Notes: generated by a model not told the origin, from the sequence alone. A stretch of 64,000 nt of DNA from Nocardioides baculatus (GCF_016735675.1 NZ_JAERSG010000003.1:310001-374000), one strand, 5' to 3'. Shown: positions 24,518 to 34,327, counted from the stretch's first letter. Translations and numbers: made by a program.

Positions 24518-27235
24518 TCAGTGAGCCGCGTCGTGCCAGCTGCGGCCGGTGCCGATCGACACGTCGAGCGGGACCGTCAGGTCGGCCGCGCCACCCATCT
24601 CGGTGCGGACGAGCTCGGCGAGTGTGTCGGCCTCCCCCGGCGCCACCTCGAACACGAGCTCGTCGTGGACCTGGAGGAGCATCCGTGAGCGCAGCCCCTG
24701 CTCGGTCAGCGCCCGCTCGACACCGAGCATCGCGACCTTGACCAGGTCGGCCGCCGAGCCCTGGATGGGCGCGTTGAGCGCCATCCGCTCCGCCGTGTCG
24801 CGCCGCTGGCGGTTGTCGCTGGTGAGGTCGGGCAGGTAGCGACGCCGACCGAGGATGGTCTCGGTGAACCCGGACTTGCGGGCCTCGTCGACGATGCCGC
24901 CGAGGTAGTCGCGGACCCCGCCGAACGTCTCGAAGTACTCCTCCATCAGCTTCGCCGCCTCGCTGGTGCTGATGCGCAGCTGCTGCGACAGGCCGAACGC
25001 GGACAGGCCGTAGGCGAGGCCGTAGTTCATCGCCTTGATCTTCGCGCGCTGCTCGACGCTCACGTCCGCGGCGTCGACGCCGAACACCTTGGCGGCGGTG
25101 ATCGAGTGGAAGTCCTGCCCGGAGCGGAACGCCTCGATCAGCAGGGCGTCCTCGGAGAGGTGCGCCATGATCCGCATCTCGACCTGGCTGTAGTCGGCCG
25201 TCATCAAGCACTCATAGCCCTCGCCGCCCACACTGTGCCCCACCACGAAGGCCTCGCGGATCCGGCGTCCGGCCTCGGTGCGGATGGGGATGTTCTGGAG
25301 GTTGGGGTCGGTGCTGGAGAGACGCCCGGTGGCGGCGATGATCTGGTTGTAGGTCGTGTGGATGCGTCCGTCGGAAGCGACGGTCTTGAGCAGTCCCTCG
25401 ACCGTCTGGCGCAGCCGGATCACGTCGCGGTGCCGCAGCAGGTGCTGGAGGAACGGGTGCTCGGTCTTCTCGAACAGGCCCTGCAGGGCGTCGGCGTCGG
25501 TCGTGTAGCCGGTCTTGGTCCGCTTGGTCTTGGGCATGTCGAGCTCGTCGAAGAGCACGACCTGCAGCTGCTTGGGCGAGCCGAGGTTGATCTCCTTGCC
25601 GATCACGTCGTAGGCGTCGTTGGCCGCGGTGCGGACCTGCTCGCCGAAGTCGGACTCGAGGCCCTCGAGGTAGTCGGTGTCGACGGCGATGCCGACCTGC
25701 TCCATCCGCACGAGCGTGCCGATCAGCGGCAGCTCGACGTCGCGCAGGAGCCCGGTGCCGCCGTGCTCCTCCACCGCACCGTCGAGCGCGTCGGCGAGGT
25801 CGAGCACGGCAGCAGCCGTGAGCATGGCGGCGTCGCTCGCTGTCGTGTCGTCCAGGGCGTCGAGGGTGAGCTGGTCGGCGTCGGTCGTGTCCTGGCGGAG
25901 CTCGCGCTTGAGGTAGCGCAGGGTGAGGTCGGCGAGGTCGTAGGACCGCTGGTCGGGCTGGACGAGGTAGGCCGCGAGCGCGGTGTCGACGACGAGGCCG
26001 GCGAGCTCCCAGCCGCGGGCGGCGAGGGCCAGGCTCGGGCCGTTGGCGTCGTGGAGCGCCTTCGGCCGCGCGGGGTCGGCGAGCCACGCCGCGACGGCAG
26101 CGTCGTCGTCGGGCCCGATGTCGGCGACGTCGATCCACGCCGCCGTGCCCTCGCTCGTGGCGACGGCGATCGACACGACCTCACCGGTGCCCGCACGCCA
26201 GCTCCCCTGCACCGCGACGCCCACGCGCTCGCCCGCGGGCGCGTGCTCCGCCAGCCACGCCGCGGCCTCGCCGGACGCGAGCCGGCGACCGTCGAGCTCG
26301 AAGCCCGAGTCGGCCTCGAGCGTCTCGCCGGGGTCGGGGTCGATCGTCTCGAGCAGGCGGCCGCGCAGCTCGCCGCGGAACTCGAGCTCGTCGAGCAGCT
26401 CGAGACCCTCGGTGCGGTCCCACGGCTGGCGGGCCAGGCCGTCGGGGCGGACGGGGAGCGTCAGGTCGCGCACCAGCGCGTTGAGCCGGCGGTTGCGGAT
26501 CACGTCGCCGAGGTGCGCGCGCAGCGCCTCGCCCTTCTTGCCGGTGATCTCGTCGGCGCGGGCGATGACGTTGTCGAGTCCGTCGAACTGGTTGATCCAC
26601 TTCGCCGCGTAGCCCTGACCCACCCCGGGGACGCCCGGGAGGTTGTCGGAGGTCTCGCCGACGATCGCCGCGAGCTCGGGGTAGCGGTGGGGCGGGACGC
26701 CGTACTTCTCCTCCACGGCGGCGGGCGTGAACCGGGCCAGCTCGCTGACGCCGCGCAGCGTGTAGAGGACCGTGGAGTCCTCGGTCACGAGCTGGATCGA
26801 GTCGCGGTCGCCGGTCATGATCAGGACCTGCATGCCCTCGGCCAGCCCCTGCGTGGCGAGGGTGGCGATGATGTCGTCGGCCTCGTAGCCGTCCATCGAG
26901 AGGTGCTGGATGCGCAGCGCGTCGAGCAGCCGGCGGATCAGTGGCAGCTGGCTGCCGAACTCGTCGGGGGTCTTGTTGCGCTTGGCCTTGTACTCGCTGT
27001 ACTCCTCCAGCCGGAAGGTCTGCCGCGACTTGTCGAAGGCGACCGCGACGTGGGTGGGCTGCTCGTCGCGGAGGACGTTGACCAGCATCGAGGTGAAGCC
27101 GTAGACCGCATTGGTGTGCTGGCCGTCGGCGGTCGCGAAGTTCTCCACGGGCAACGCGAAGAACGCCCGGTAGGCCAGGGAGTGCCCGTCGAGCAGGAGC
27201 AGGCGGGGACGGGTCTGGTCGGTCGTCTCAGGCAC
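24518..27235 (-). CDS. polA: DNA polymerase I
   Basis: A 905-residue family A DNA polymerase for gap filling, primer removal and repair. The N-terminal 5'-3' exonuclease domain (residues 1-about 300) starts RLLLLDGHSLAYRAFFALP and has DGYEADDIIATLA and GDRDSIQLV acidic clusters. The middle 3'-5' exonuclease-like domain reads GVAVQGSWRAG where proofreading enzymes have the DxE pair, so proofreading is probably lost, as in mycobacterial PolA and Taq. The polymerase domain has motif A DYSQVEMRIMAHLS, motif B RAKIKAMNYGLAYGLSAFG and motif C QVHDELVFEV. Length is normal for actinomycetes. It is divergent from the thioesterase gene at 27278, 42 bp away. Confidence 0.97.
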   Translation of the reverse strand: MPETTDQTRPRLLLLDGHSLAYRAFFALPVENFATADGQHTNAVYGFTSMLVNVLRDEQPTHVAVAFDKSRQTFRLEEYSEYKAKRNKTPDEFGSQLPLIRRLLDALRIQHLSMDGYEADDIIATLATQGLAEGMQVLIMTGDRDSIQLVTEDSTVLYTLRGVSELARFTPAAVEEKYGVPPHRYPELAAIVGETSDNLPGVPGVGQGYAAKWINQFDGLDNVIARADEITGKKGEALRAHLGDVIRNRRLNALVRDLTLPVRPDGLARQPWDRTEGLELLDELEFRGELRGRLLETIDPDPGETLEADSGFELDGRRLASGEAAAWLAEHAPAGERVGVAVQGSWRAGTGEVVSIAVATSEGTAAWIDVADIGPDDDAAVAAWLADPARPKALHDANGPSLALAARGWELAGLVVDTALAAYLVQPDQRSYDLADLTLRYLKRELRQDTTDADQLTLDALDDTTASDAAMLTAAAVLDLADALDGAVEEHGGTGLLRDVELPLIGTLVRMEQVGIAVDTDYLEGLESDFGEQVRTAANDAYDVIGKEINLGSPKQLQVVLFDELDMPKTKRTKTGYTTDADALQGLFEKTEHPFLQHLLRHRDVIRLRQTVEGLLKTVASDGRIHTTYNQIIAATGRLSSTDPNLQNIPIRTEAGRRIREAFVVGHSVGGEGYECLMTADYSQVEMRIMAHLSEDALLIEAFRSGQDFHSITAAKVFGVDAADVSVEQRAKIKAMNYGLAYGLSAFGLSQQLRISTSEAAKLMEEYFETFGGVRDYLGGIVDEARKSGFTETILGRRRYLPDLTSDNRQRRDTAERMALNAPIQGSAADLVKVAMLGVERALTEQGLRSRMLLQVHDELVFEVAPGEADTLAELVRTEMGGAADLTVPLDVSIGTGRSWHDAAH

Positions 27236-27277
27236 CCGCCGACTCTATCCGCCACCACCGACAGCAGAATGGGCCCC

Positions 27278-27721
27278 ATGAGCGAGTCCCCTGCATCCCT
27301 GGCCGACCTGAGTGTCGAGGAGCTCCTGGCGTTCATGCCCGACGGCAACGGTCGCCTCAACGACAAGATGGGCGTGCAGCTCGTCGAGGTCTCCGCCGAG
27401 CGCGTGGTGGCCACGATGCCGGTCGAGGGCAACACCCAGCCCTTCGGCCTGCTCCACGGTGGTGCCTCGGTCGTGCTGGCCGAGACGCTCGGCTCCATCG
27501 GGTCGGCCGTCCACGCCTACCCGCAGAAGATCGCGGTGGGCGTCGACATCAACGCCACCCACCACCGCTCGGCCACCTCGGGCATCGTCACGGGCGTGGC
27601 GACTGCGATCCACCTGGGTCGTTCGTCGACGTCCTACGACGTCGTCATCACCGACGAGCGCGGCAAGCGCGTCTGCACCTCGCGCATCACCTGCGCGCTG
27701 CTCGACGCCCCGAAGGCCTAG
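27278..27721 (+). CDS. PaaI-type hotdog thioesterase
   Basis: A 147-residue single-hotdog protein of the PaaI/YdiI thioesterase family, hydrolysing acyl- or aryl-CoA esters; substrate unknown. The active-site segment is PFGLLHGGASVVLAETLGSIGS (HGG loop followed by the catalytic Glu on the central helix), and the second half has GVDINATHHRSATSGIVTG. Length is typical. A second in-frame ATG lies 9 bp upstream (27269). Neither has a Shine-Dalgarno, so the message may be leaderless. The stop TAG overlaps the stop of the convergent gene in the palindrome ctag at 27718-27721, a minimal tail-to-tail arrangement. Confidence 0.88.
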   Translation: MSESPASLADLSVEELLAFMPDGNGRLNDKMGVQLVEVSAERVVATMPVEGNTQPFGLLHGGASVVLAETLGSIGSAVHAYPQKIAVGVDINATHHRSATSGIVTGVATAIHLGRSSTSYDVVITDERGKRVCTSRITCALLDAPKA

Positions 27722-28287
27722 CCCGGGACGCGCTCGCGCCGCACCCGGCGGGCCGCGAGGACGCGATCGATGCGCTGGCGGCTGGTGGCCGCGTGGGTCA
27801 CCTGGCGCGTCTGCGGCAGCCGGGCGCGTACGGCGCTCGTGGTCGCCGCACGCAGCATCGCCTGCGGCGCGAAGGAGAGCCGCGCCATGAACCGGTTGGC
27901 GTCGCGCGCCTCGGCGGCGGCCGCGGTCTGCACGTGGGTGATGCCGCGCTGCTCGGCGAAGCGGCAGGCCGCCTCCATGAGTGCGCTGCCCACTCCCTTG
28001 CGCCGGAACCGCTGGAACACGTGCGGCGACACCGCGAGCACCGCCGGCTCGAGGTTGAGCGGCGTGAAGGTCGTGGCCTCGAGGTAGACCGCGCCGGCGA
28101 CCTCACCCTCGATCTCCGCCACGGCGATGAAGTGGTCCTCGCGCTCGGTCGCGGTCGCGATCACGGTCCCGACGTCGGCGAGCTGCTCGTCGAGCCCCCC
28201 GCGCCGCAGGATGTCGCCCCACAGCTCCCGCAGCGAGGCGGCATCAGAGGGTTCTGCTGCGCGTACGGTCACCGGCGTGCGGCTCAT
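27718..28287 (-). CDS. GNAT-family N-acetyltransferase
   Basis: A 189-residue acetyltransferase of the GNAT fold. The acetyl-CoA pyrophosphate-binding motif is VSPHVFQRFRRKGVGSALMEAA (R/Q-x-x-G-x-G/A type, about residues 90-110), preceded by the strand AGAVYLEATTFTP. The C-terminal 40 residues are Arg-rich (ATSRQRIDRVLAARRVRRERV), which is unusual and may bind nucleic acid or an acidic partner. The ATG at 28287 has GGAAG and GGTGGG upstream; a TTG at 28311 would add eight residues without support. It lies just downstream of the liv operon, separated from livF by a hairpin. Confidence 0.82.
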   Translation of the reverse strand: MSRTPVTVRAAEPSDAASLRELWGDILRRGGLDEQLADVGTVIATATEREDHFIAVAEIEGEVAGAVYLEATTFTPLNLEPAVLAVSPHVFQRFRRKGVGSALMEAACRFAEQRGITHVQTAAAAEARDANRFMARLSFAPQAMLRAATTSAVRARLPQTRQVTHAATSRQRIDRVLAARRVRRERVPG

Positions 28288-28352
28288 CGACCCACCACTT
28301 CCTACGAGCAACGAGCGTGGCCCCCTGCCGTCCTTTCACGGCACCACAACGC

Positions 28353-28369
28353 GGGCGATGCTATCGCCC
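28353..28369 (-). terminator. Hairpin downstream of the liv operon
   Basis: An inverted repeat gggcgat-gct-atcgccc, 7 bp stem and 3-nt loop, 11 nt after the livF stop. There is no real T-run (minus strand reads gcgttgtgg), so termination strength is uncertain; it may only mark the mRNA end. It sits between livF and the same-strand GNAT gene. Confidence 0.45.
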
Positions 28370-28379
28370 ACCCATGCGA

Positions 28380-29090
28380 TCAGGCTACGCCGAGGTAGGC
28401 CTCACGCACCGACGGATCGTCGAGGAGCTCGGCACCCGTGCCGGTCTTGACGATGTTGCCGGTCTCCAGCACGTAGGCCCGGTCGCTGCGCGAGAGCGCC
28501 TGCTTGGCGTTCTGCTCGACGACGAGGATCGTGGTGCCCTGCTGCGAGATCTCGGTGATGATGTCGAAGATCTGCTGGATCAGCATCGGCGCGAGGCCCA
28601 TCGACGGCTCGTCGAGCATCAGCAGCTTGGGGCGCGACATGAGGGCGCGGCCGATGGCCAGCATCTGCTGCTCACCGCCCGACATCGTGCCGGCGACCTG
28701 CTTCTTGCGCTCCAGCAGCCGCGGGAACAGCCCGAACACGCGGTCGTAGTCCTCGTCGATGGCCGACTTGTCCTTGCGGGTGTACGCGCCCATGTTGAGG
28801 TTCTCGGTCACCGTCATGCCCGGGAAGATGCCGCGGCCCTCGGGGCACAGCACGAGTCCCTTGCGCAGCCGCTGGTCCGCGCGCAGCTTGGTGACGTCCT
28901 CGCCGTTGAACGTGATCTGGCCCTGGGACAGCCCACGGACGCCGGAGAGCGCTCGCATCGTCGAGGTCTTGCCGGCACCGTTGGCGCCGATCAGCGAGAC
29001 GACCTCGCCCTCGTTGACCTCCACGCTGATCCCGTGGAGGGCCTGGATCTTGCCGTAGTTGAGAACGGCGTCCTTCATCTCAAGCAGCAT
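28380..29090 (-). CDS. livF: Branched-chain amino-acid type ABC transporter ATP-binding protein LivF
   Basis: A 236-residue ABC ATPase. Walker A is LIGANGAGKTSTMRAL (about residues 33-48), the signature is GTMSGGEQQMLAIGRALM, Walker B is LLMLDEPSMGLAPML, and the switch His is replaced at the end by VVEQNAKQAL, as is usual for LivF. Starts [20 protein letters not shown]. It forms a heterodimer with LivG at the cytoplasmic face of LivHM. The ATG overlaps the end of livG by 11 bp. Last gene of the operon. Substrate could be branched-chain amino acids, but LivF-like sets also serve amides, urea and short acids. Confidence 0.92.
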   Translation of the reverse strand: MLLEMKDAVLNYGKIQALHGISVEVNEGEVVSLIGANGAGKTSTMRALSGVRGLSQGQITFNGEDVTKLRADQRLRKGLVLCPEGRGIFPGMTVTENLNMGAYTRKDKSAIDEDYDRVFGLFPRLLERKKQVAGTMSGGEQQMLAIGRALMSRPKLLMLDEPSMGLAPMLIQQIFDIITEISQQGTTILVVEQNAKQALSRSDRAYVLETGNIVKTGTGAELLDDPSVREAYLGVA

Positions 29091-30021
29091 CGTCGGGCTC
29101 TCCCAGGTAGGCAGCGATGACCTTCGGGTTGCGGGCGACCTCGTCCGGGGTGCCCTCGGCGATCTTCGAGCCGAACTCCAGGACGACGATCCGGTCGGTG
29201 ACCCCGAGGACCAGCTTCATGTCGTGCTCGATGACCAGGACCGTGTGCCCGAGGTCGCGGATCCGGCGGATGAGGCCCATGAGGTCCTCCTTCTCCGCCG
29301 GGTTGAAGCCGGCAGCCGGCTCGTCGAGGCAGATCAGCTCGGGCTCCGTGGCCAGGGCGCGGGCGATCTCCAGACGACGCTGGTAGCCGTAGGGCAGGTT
29401 GCGCGCGAGCTCGTGGGCGCGATCAGCGATGCCGACGAAGCGCAGGAGCTCCATCGAGCGTCGGCGTCCGGCCCGCTCCTCCAGGGTGTGGCGGCTGATG
29501 CCGAACACCTTGGCGAGGCTGCGGCGGATGCCGCTGTCCGGCAGCTCCTCCTCGCTCGGACGCACCCGGTAGAGCCGGAACAGCACCCCCACGACGCTCG
29601 TCTTGTGGCGGGCGTCGCAGCCCACCATGACGTTCTCCATCGCGCTCATCTCCGGGAAGAGCCGGATGTTCTGGAACGTGCGGGCGATGCCGAGGTGGTT
29701 GATCCGGTGCGGCTTGGTGCCCGCGATCTCCTTGCCCTTGAACCGGATCTTGCCCTCGGTCGGCGTGTAGACGCCCGTCATCGCGTTGAAGCACGTCGTC
29801 TTGCCGGCGCCGTTGGGCCCGATCAGGCCGAGGATCTCGCCACGGCGGATCTCGAAGTTGACGTCGTTGAGGGCCACGACGCCGCCGAACCGCAGGGTGA
29901 CGTGGTCGACCTCGAGCAGGGTCTCCCCCACCTCGCCGGACGTGTGCATCTCGATGAGCTCGTGGTCGGAGGTGTCCTTGAGCTCCACGGCCATGTCCTG
30001 CGTCATGCGCTGCTCAGACAT
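29080..30021 (-). CDS. livG: Branched-chain amino-acid type ABC transporter ATP-binding protein LivG
   Basis: A 313-residue ABC ATPase, longer than the usual ~260. Walker A is [18 protein letters not shown], the signature is [16 protein letters not shown], Walker B is [16 protein letters not shown], and the H-loop is [14 protein letters not shown]. It carries an N-terminal extension of about 30 residues ([18 protein letters not shown] region) and an insert of about 35 residues after the Q-loop region ([20 protein letters not shown]), which account for the extra length. Overlaps livM by 8 bp. Pairs with LivF to power import through LivHM. Confidence 0.92.
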   Translation of the reverse strand: MSEQRMTQDMAVELKDTSDHELIEMHTSGEVGETLLEVDHVTLRFGGVVALNDVNFEIRRGEILGLIGPNGAGKTTCFNAMTGVYTPTEGKIRFKGKEIAGTKPHRINHLGIARTFQNIRLFPEMSAMENVMVGCDARHKTSVVGVLFRLYRVRPSEEELPDSGIRRSLAKVFGISRHTLEERAGRRRSMELLRFVGIADRAHELARNLPYGYQRRLEIARALATEPELICLDEPAAGFNPAEKEDLMGLIRRIRDLGHTVLVIEHDMKLVLGVTDRIVVLEFGSKIAEGTPDEVARNPKVIAAYLGEPDDAA

Positions 30022-31153
30022 CTGCCGCAGCCTCCTCTGCCTCGTGTCGTCGATCCTCGAACTCCCTGGCCCTCCGTCTGCTGGGCACCAGGCCCTGCGG
30101 GCGCAGGATCATCACGGCCACCAGCGCGACGCCGAACGCGAACGGGCGCCAGTCGACGAACGCGCGGAAACGCTCCGGCAGGTAGGTGAGCAGGAAGGCA
30201 CCGAGCAGGGCACCGAAGATGTTGCCCGACCCGCCGATGACGACCATGGCCACGAAGAGGAAGGACAGGTTGACCATGAACGCGTTGGGCTCGACGTACT
30301 GCTGCTTCGAGCCGAAGAGCAGCCCGGCCAGGCCGCCGAGGGTCGCACCGATGGCGAAGGCCCAGAGCTTGAACTTGAAGCCGGCGACACCCATGACGGA
30401 TGCGGCGTCCTCGTCCTCGCGGATCGCCAGCCAGGCACGGCCGACGCGGCTGTGCTCCAGCCGGCGGGCCAGGAAGATGATGAGGAGCAGGACGGTCAGC
30501 GCGAGCCAGTACCAGCGCTCGGCGTCGATGGTGTTGAAGAAGTTGCGTCCGTCGATCTCGGGCCCGGGCGGGACCGGCACCTGGGTGATCCCGGCGGCGC
30601 CGTTGGTGACGTTGTCGAGGTTGCGGGCGGTGATGCGGATGATCTCGCCGAAGCCGAGCGTCACGATGGCGAGGTAGTCGCCGCGCAGCCGCAGGGTCGG
30701 TGCACCCAGGAACACACCGGCGATCAACGACATCACGATCGCGATCGGGATGCAGACCGCGAACGGGACCGCCCACTCCTCCGAGAACCCGAACCGGCTC
30801 TGGAGTGCGCCCACGACCGGCGAGTTGGTCGACCCGAACAGCGCGATCGAGTACGCGCCGAGGGCGTAGAACCCGACGTAGCCGAGGTCGAGCAGGCCGG
30901 CCAGTCCGATCACGACGTTGAGCCCGACCGCGACGATCATGTAGACGACGATCAGGAACAGCACGCTGGCCCAGTCGGAACCGGTCGAGCTGAGGTCGGT
31001 CCGGATGTAGGCGAACGGCAGGATGTTGAGGTAGGGCAGGTAGAACGCGAAGGCGATCACCAGCAGCATGACGGCCCAGCGGACCACCTTGGGAGCGCCG
31101 TCCCAGCGGTCGCCCAGCTTGAGGCCACGGTAGGCGTCGAGGATCTGGCTCAT
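30014..31153 (-). CDS. livM: Branched-chain amino-acid type ABC transporter permease LivM
   Basis: A 379-residue permease with an N-terminal hydrophilic extension (about 30 residues) and about ten membrane segments. Characteristic stretches are [55 protein letters not shown] (the [18 protein letters not shown] signature of LivM), and [23 protein letters not shown]. The C-terminus is charged ([21 protein letters not shown]). Forms the translocation pore with LivH. ATGA overlap with livH (31150-31153). Confidence 0.92.
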   Translation of the reverse strand: MSQILDAYRGLKLGDRWDGAPKVVRWAVMLLVIAFAFYLPYLNILPFAYIRTDLSSTGSDWASVLFLIVVYMIVAVGLNVVIGLAGLLDLGYVGFYALGAYSIALFGSTNSPVVGALQSRFGFSEEWAVPFAVCIPIAIVMSLIAGVFLGAPTLRLRGDYLAIVTLGFGEIIRITARNLDNVTNGAAGITQVPVPPGPEIDGRNFFNTIDAERWYWLALTVLLLIIFLARRLEHSRVGRAWLAIREDEDAASVMGVAGFKFKLWAFAIGATLGGLAGLLFGSKQQYVEPNAFMVNLSFLFVAMVVIGGSGNIFGALLGAFLLTYLPERFRAFVDWRPFAFGVALVAVMILRPQGLVPSRRRAREFEDRRHEAEEAAADV

Positions 31154-32121
31154 GCGCGTGCCTTTCCGAGCGATTCACCGAGGATGCCGGTGGGGCGGAA
31201 CATCAGGACCACGACGAGGACGACGAAGGCGTACACGTTGGTCCAGCTGGAGTCCCAGATCGCGGAGGCGTAGACCTCGACGATGCCGAGGAACAGCCCG
31301 CCGACGAGGGCTCCGCGGAGGTTGCCGATACCACCGAGCACCGCGGCCGTGAAGGCCTTGAGCCCGATGATGAAGCCGATGTCGAACTTCGTGGAGTCGT
31401 ACTGGATGGTGAACAGCAGCGCGGCCACACCGGCCATGGCGCCACCGAGCACGAAGACCAGCATGATCACGCGCTCCTGGTTGACGCCCATGAGCGAGGC
31501 GGTGTCGGGGTCCTGCGCAACGGCGCGGACACCGCGACCGAGACGGCTCTTGTTCACGAAGGTGTCGAGCGCGACCATCATCACGATCGCGCCGACGATG
31601 ATGAGGATGCGGGTGTTGCTGATCGCGAGGTCGACGCCCGGGATCGTGAACACCGTCTTGGTCTCCAGCACGGCGGGCACGTTGACCAGCACGCGGCCGA
31701 ACGGCGGGCCGAAGAAGTACTTGAGCACCTGGCCGAAGACCTCGACGAGGACCATCGAGCAGCCGATGCCGGTGATGAGGAAGATGAGGGCGGGAGCGCC
31801 CTTCTTGCGCAGCGGGCGGTAGGCGATGCGCTCCACCGCGAGCGCGGTGCCTGCAGAGGCGAGCATGGCGGCGATCAGGGCCAGCAAGGTGGCGCCGATG
31901 ACCATCCCGGTGCCGGAGGACGAGGTCGCCCCGAGGACGGTGTAGACACCGAGGACCGTCCAGGTGCCCACCATGAAGACCTCGGAGTGGGCGAAGTTGA
32001 TGAGCTTCATCACGCCGTAGACCATGGTGTATCCGAGCGCGACGAGCGCGTAGATCGATCCTCGGGTGATCCCGTCCAGTGTGGCGCGGTCGAGCCCGTT
32101 GATCAGGTTGTCGAAGTCCAC
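31150..32121 (-). CDS. livH: Branched-chain amino-acid type ABC transporter permease LivH
   Basis: A 323-residue inner-membrane permease with about eight membrane segments. Hallmarks are [20 protein letters not shown] near the N-terminus ([14 protein letters not shown] follows) and [22 protein letters not shown] near the C-terminus. GTG start with GGGAGGG seven bases upstream. Separated from the upstream livK by 96 bp that contain a 12-bp hairpin, so its level can be set below that of the binding protein. Confidence 0.93.
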   Translation of the reverse strand: MDFDNLINGLDRATLDGITRGSIYALVALGYTMVYGVMKLINFAHSEVFMVGTWTVLGVYTVLGATSSSGTGMVIGATLLALIAAMLASAGTALAVERIAYRPLRKKGAPALIFLITGIGCSMVLVEVFGQVLKYFFGPPFGRVLVNVPAVLETKTVFTIPGVDLAISNTRILIIVGAIVMMVALDTFVNKSRLGRGVRAVAQDPDTASLMGVNQERVIMLVFVLGGAMAGVAALLFTIQYDSTKFDIGFIIGLKAFTAAVLGGIGNLRGALVGGLFLGIVEVYASAIWDSSWTNVYAFVVLVVVLMFRPTGILGESLGKARA

Positions 32122-32161
32122 TCAGGACCCTCCCAGGCTGAGCCCCTGCCGGGGCCATGGA

Positions 32162-32193
32162 GCGGGGGCGGCCAACTGATCGGCCGCCCCCGC
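32162..32193 (-). terminator. Intra-operon hairpin between livK and livH
   Basis: A perfect 12-bp GC-rich stem (gcgggggcggcc / ggccgcccccgc) with an 8-nt loop, 24 nt after the livK stop and 40 nt before the livH start. No U-tract follows. Best read as a partial terminator or 3' stabiliser giving more LivK than permease, as in many binding-protein operons. Confidence 0.65.
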
Positions 32194-32217
32194 GATGGTT
32201 GGTGCAGGTGGTGCGAA

Positions 32218-33381
32218 CTACTCGGCCGGCTTGACCTCGACCTCGGGCTCCAGCGTGCCGCCGACGTTCTTGTAGGCCCAGTAGGAGACCTGGTCCTGCG
32301 GGACGTCGCCGTTCTCGTCGAACGCGATGGACTTGCTCAGGCCGTCGCCGGTGTAGCCGTTGACGAACTCGAGCATCGACGCACGGTCACGCGCGCCGTC
32401 CTCGAGGCCCTTGAGGAAGACGGTCATCGCGTCGAAGCCCTCGGCCGCGTAGGCGCCGGGAGCACCGCCGTAGGCCTCCTCGAAGTCGGCAGCGAAGGTG
32501 CTGTCGCCCTCGATCGGGGCGCAGGGGCACATCACGACGGCGTCCTCGCCGGCGTCGCCCACGGCGTTGCCGAAGTCGGCACCGTAGAGGCCGTCACCAC
32601 CGATGAACGGGGCGGTGATGCCCGCGTCGCGGATCTGCTTGAGCAGCGGGGCCGCCTCGGCGATGTAGCCGCCGTACATGATGGCGTCGGGCTCGGCCGA
32701 CTCCATCTTGGCGATCGTCGGCGCGAAGTCGGTCTGGCCGACCTCGGTCTTGTCGCGCTGGATCATCGCGTCGCCGAGGGTCTCCTCGACACGGTCGGCC
32801 AGCGGCTCGCCGTAGGCCTCGGAGTTGTCGATCACGAAGACCTTGGAGGCGCCGACCTCGTCGAGGAGGTACTTGGCGATCGCCGCGCCCTGGTAGTCGT
32901 CGTACGGCACGAGGCGGTGGAACACCTCGACCGGGTCGTCCTGCGTCAGGTCGGTCGCCGTGGCCGACTGGCTGATCATCGGGATGCCGCCATCCTGGTA
33001 GATGGTCTTGGTCGCGCGGGTCTCACCGGAGAACGCGCCACCGATGACACCGATGAACGACTCGTCGCCGGCGATCTGGGTCGCGACCGGGGTGGCCTTG
33101 GCCGGGTCACCCTCGGTGTCGAAGCGCTCGAGCTCGACGGTGCAGTCGCCGCCGTCCCACTGGTCGAGGGCGAGCTGGGCGCCGTCGACGGACGGGACGA
33201 CGATGCTGGCGTTGGGGCCCGACAGGGCGCCCATCGCGGCGATCTTGAAGTTGCAGTCGCCACCGCTGTCGCCGCCGTCGCCGGAGCTGCTGCCGGTGTC
33301 GGTGGTGCCGCAGGCGCCGAGCGCCAGTGTGGCGACCGCCGTCAACGCGACTGCCTGCCACGTCTTGGTTGAGCGGATCAT
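32218..33381 (-). CDS. livK: Branched-chain amino-acid type ABC transporter substrate-binding lipoprotein
   Basis: A 387-residue periplasmic-binding-type lipoprotein (Peripla_BP_6 family). The signal peptide ends in the lipobox LGAC (Cys24), followed by a Gly/Ser-rich linker and FKIAAMGALSGPNASIVVPSVDGAQLALDQ, the entry of the Leu/Ile/Val-binding fold. GVIGGAFSGETRATKTIYQDGGIPMISQSATA is the ligand-contact region. Residues CNFK and CTVE could form a disulfide. ATG with GGAGGG upstream. First gene of the operon; ligand specificity cannot be assigned from sequence. Confidence 0.92.
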   Translation of the reverse strand: MIRSTKTWQAVALTAVATLALGACGTTDTGSSSGDGGDSGGDCNFKIAAMGALSGPNASIVVPSVDGAQLALDQWDGGDCTVELERFDTEGDPAKATPVATQIAGDESFIGVIGGAFSGETRATKTIYQDGGIPMISQSATATDLTQDDPVEVFHRLVPYDDYQGAAIAKYLLDEVGASKVFVIDNSEAYGEPLADRVEETLGDAMIQRDKTEVGQTDFAPTIAKMESAEPDAIMYGGYIAEAAPLLKQIRDAGITAPFIGGDGLYGADFGNAVGDAGEDAVVMCPCAPIEGDSTFAADFEEAYGGAPGAYAAEGFDAMTVFLKGLEDGARDRASMLEFVNGYTGDGLSKSIAFDENGDVPQDQVSYWAYKNVGGTLEPEVEVKPAE

Positions 33382-33552
33382 GGATCCCTCCACGTTTCTG
33401 GAATAAGGGCTGTCCACCTCGGCAGCCTCGTGGCGGGAACCTAACACCCGGGATGTGGCGCGGGACACGATTGACGGCCGGTAAAGGTGTGCCGTTGCCG
33501 TTTCGTGACCAACCGGTCTACACCGGAAACATTTGCGCAACGAGCCGTGCTA

Positions 33553-34200
33553 TCAGGACGGGCTTGCGTCGCCGTCGCCGGCGGCACCGCCGAGCCCCGG
33601 GACGCCGTGCTCGACGACCCCGTCGGCGACCTGCCTCATCGAGAGCCGGAGGTCCATCGCGGTCTTCTGGATCCACCGGAAGGCGTCGGTCTCGCTGAGC
33701 CCGAGCTTCTCCTGGAGCACGCCCTTGGCACGGTCGACGGACTTGCGCGTCGCGAGCGACTCCTGGAGGTCGCTGACCTCCTGCTCGAGGACCGTGATCT
33801 CGGAGTAGCGGCTCACCGCCATCTCGATGGCCGGCACCAGGTCGCCTCGCTGGAACGGCTTGACGAGGTACGCCATCGCGCCGGCATCACGTGCGCGGGA
33901 GACGAGGTCGCGCTGGGAGAACGCCGTCAGGATCACCACCGGCGCGATGCGCTCGGCCGCGATCGTCTCGGCGGCAGCGATGCCGTCGAGCACCGGCATC
34001 TTCACGTCGAGGATCACGAGGTCCGGCCGGAGCTCGCGCGCCAGCTCGATCGCCTTCTGGCCGTCGCCGGCCTGGCCCACGACGTCGTACCCCTCCTCCC
34101 CCAGCATCTCGGCGAGGTCCATCCGGATCAGGGCCTCGTCCTCGGCGATCACCACACGGCGTACGGCGTCGGGGGCGGGGGTCTCAGCAGGCTGCGTCAC
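33553..34200 (-). CDS. pdtaR: Response regulator with RNA-binding ANTAR domain, PdtaR family
   Basis: A 215-residue protein: receiver domain (residues about 12-130), coiled linker, ANTAR domain (about 145-205). The receiver has the acidic pair VVIAEDEALIRMD, phospho-acceptor Asp in LVILDVKMPVLDG, Thr in VILTAFS and Lys in YLVKPF. The ANTAR part reads ATRKSVDRAKGVLQEKLG then AFRWIQKTAMDLRLSMRQVA. Homologous to Mycobacterium PdtaR (Rv1626), which antiterminates by binding paired RNA hexaloops after phosphorylation by PdtaS. The sensor kinase gene is not in this window. GTG start without a Shine-Dalgarno, so possibly leaderless. Divergent from tRNA-Leu, 39 bp away. Confidence 0.9.
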   Translation of the reverse strand: MTQPAETPAPDAVRRVVIAEDEALIRMDLAEMLGEEGYDVVGQAGDGQKAIELARELRPDLVILDVKMPVLDGIAAAETIAAERIAPVVILTAFSQRDLVSRARDAGAMAYLVKPFQRGDLVPAIEMAVSRYSEITVLEQEVSDLQESLATRKSVDRAKGVLQEKLGLSETDAFRWIQKTAMDLRLSMRQVADGVVEHGVPGLGGAAGDGDASPS

Positions 34201-34239
34201 GGCGACAAGGCTAGTCGGGTACGGTTTCGTCGCTCCCGG

Positions 34240-34322
34240 GCCGGGTTGGCGGAATGGCAGACGCGATGGTCTCAAACACCATTGTCCGAAAGGGCGTGTG
34301 GGTTCGAATCCCACACCCGGCA
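34240..34322 (+). tRNA. tRNA-Leu (anticodon CAA)
   Basis: An 83-nt tRNA with acceptor stem gccgggt/acccggc (34240-34246 and 34315-34321) and discriminator A at 34322. The anticodon loop is ctcaaac giving CAA (reads UUG), there is a long variable arm typical of class II tRNA-Leu, and a T-arm ggttcgaatcc. CCA is not encoded: the next bases are ccc. A homing endonuclease reading frame begins five nucleotides downstream. Confidence 0.95.
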
Positions 34323-34327
34323 CCCGA

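Noticed and set aside
25106..27277. Long plus-strand extension upstream of the thioesterase, opposite polA
   Set aside because: The stretch is the complement of polA; thioesterase similarity begins only at 27278.
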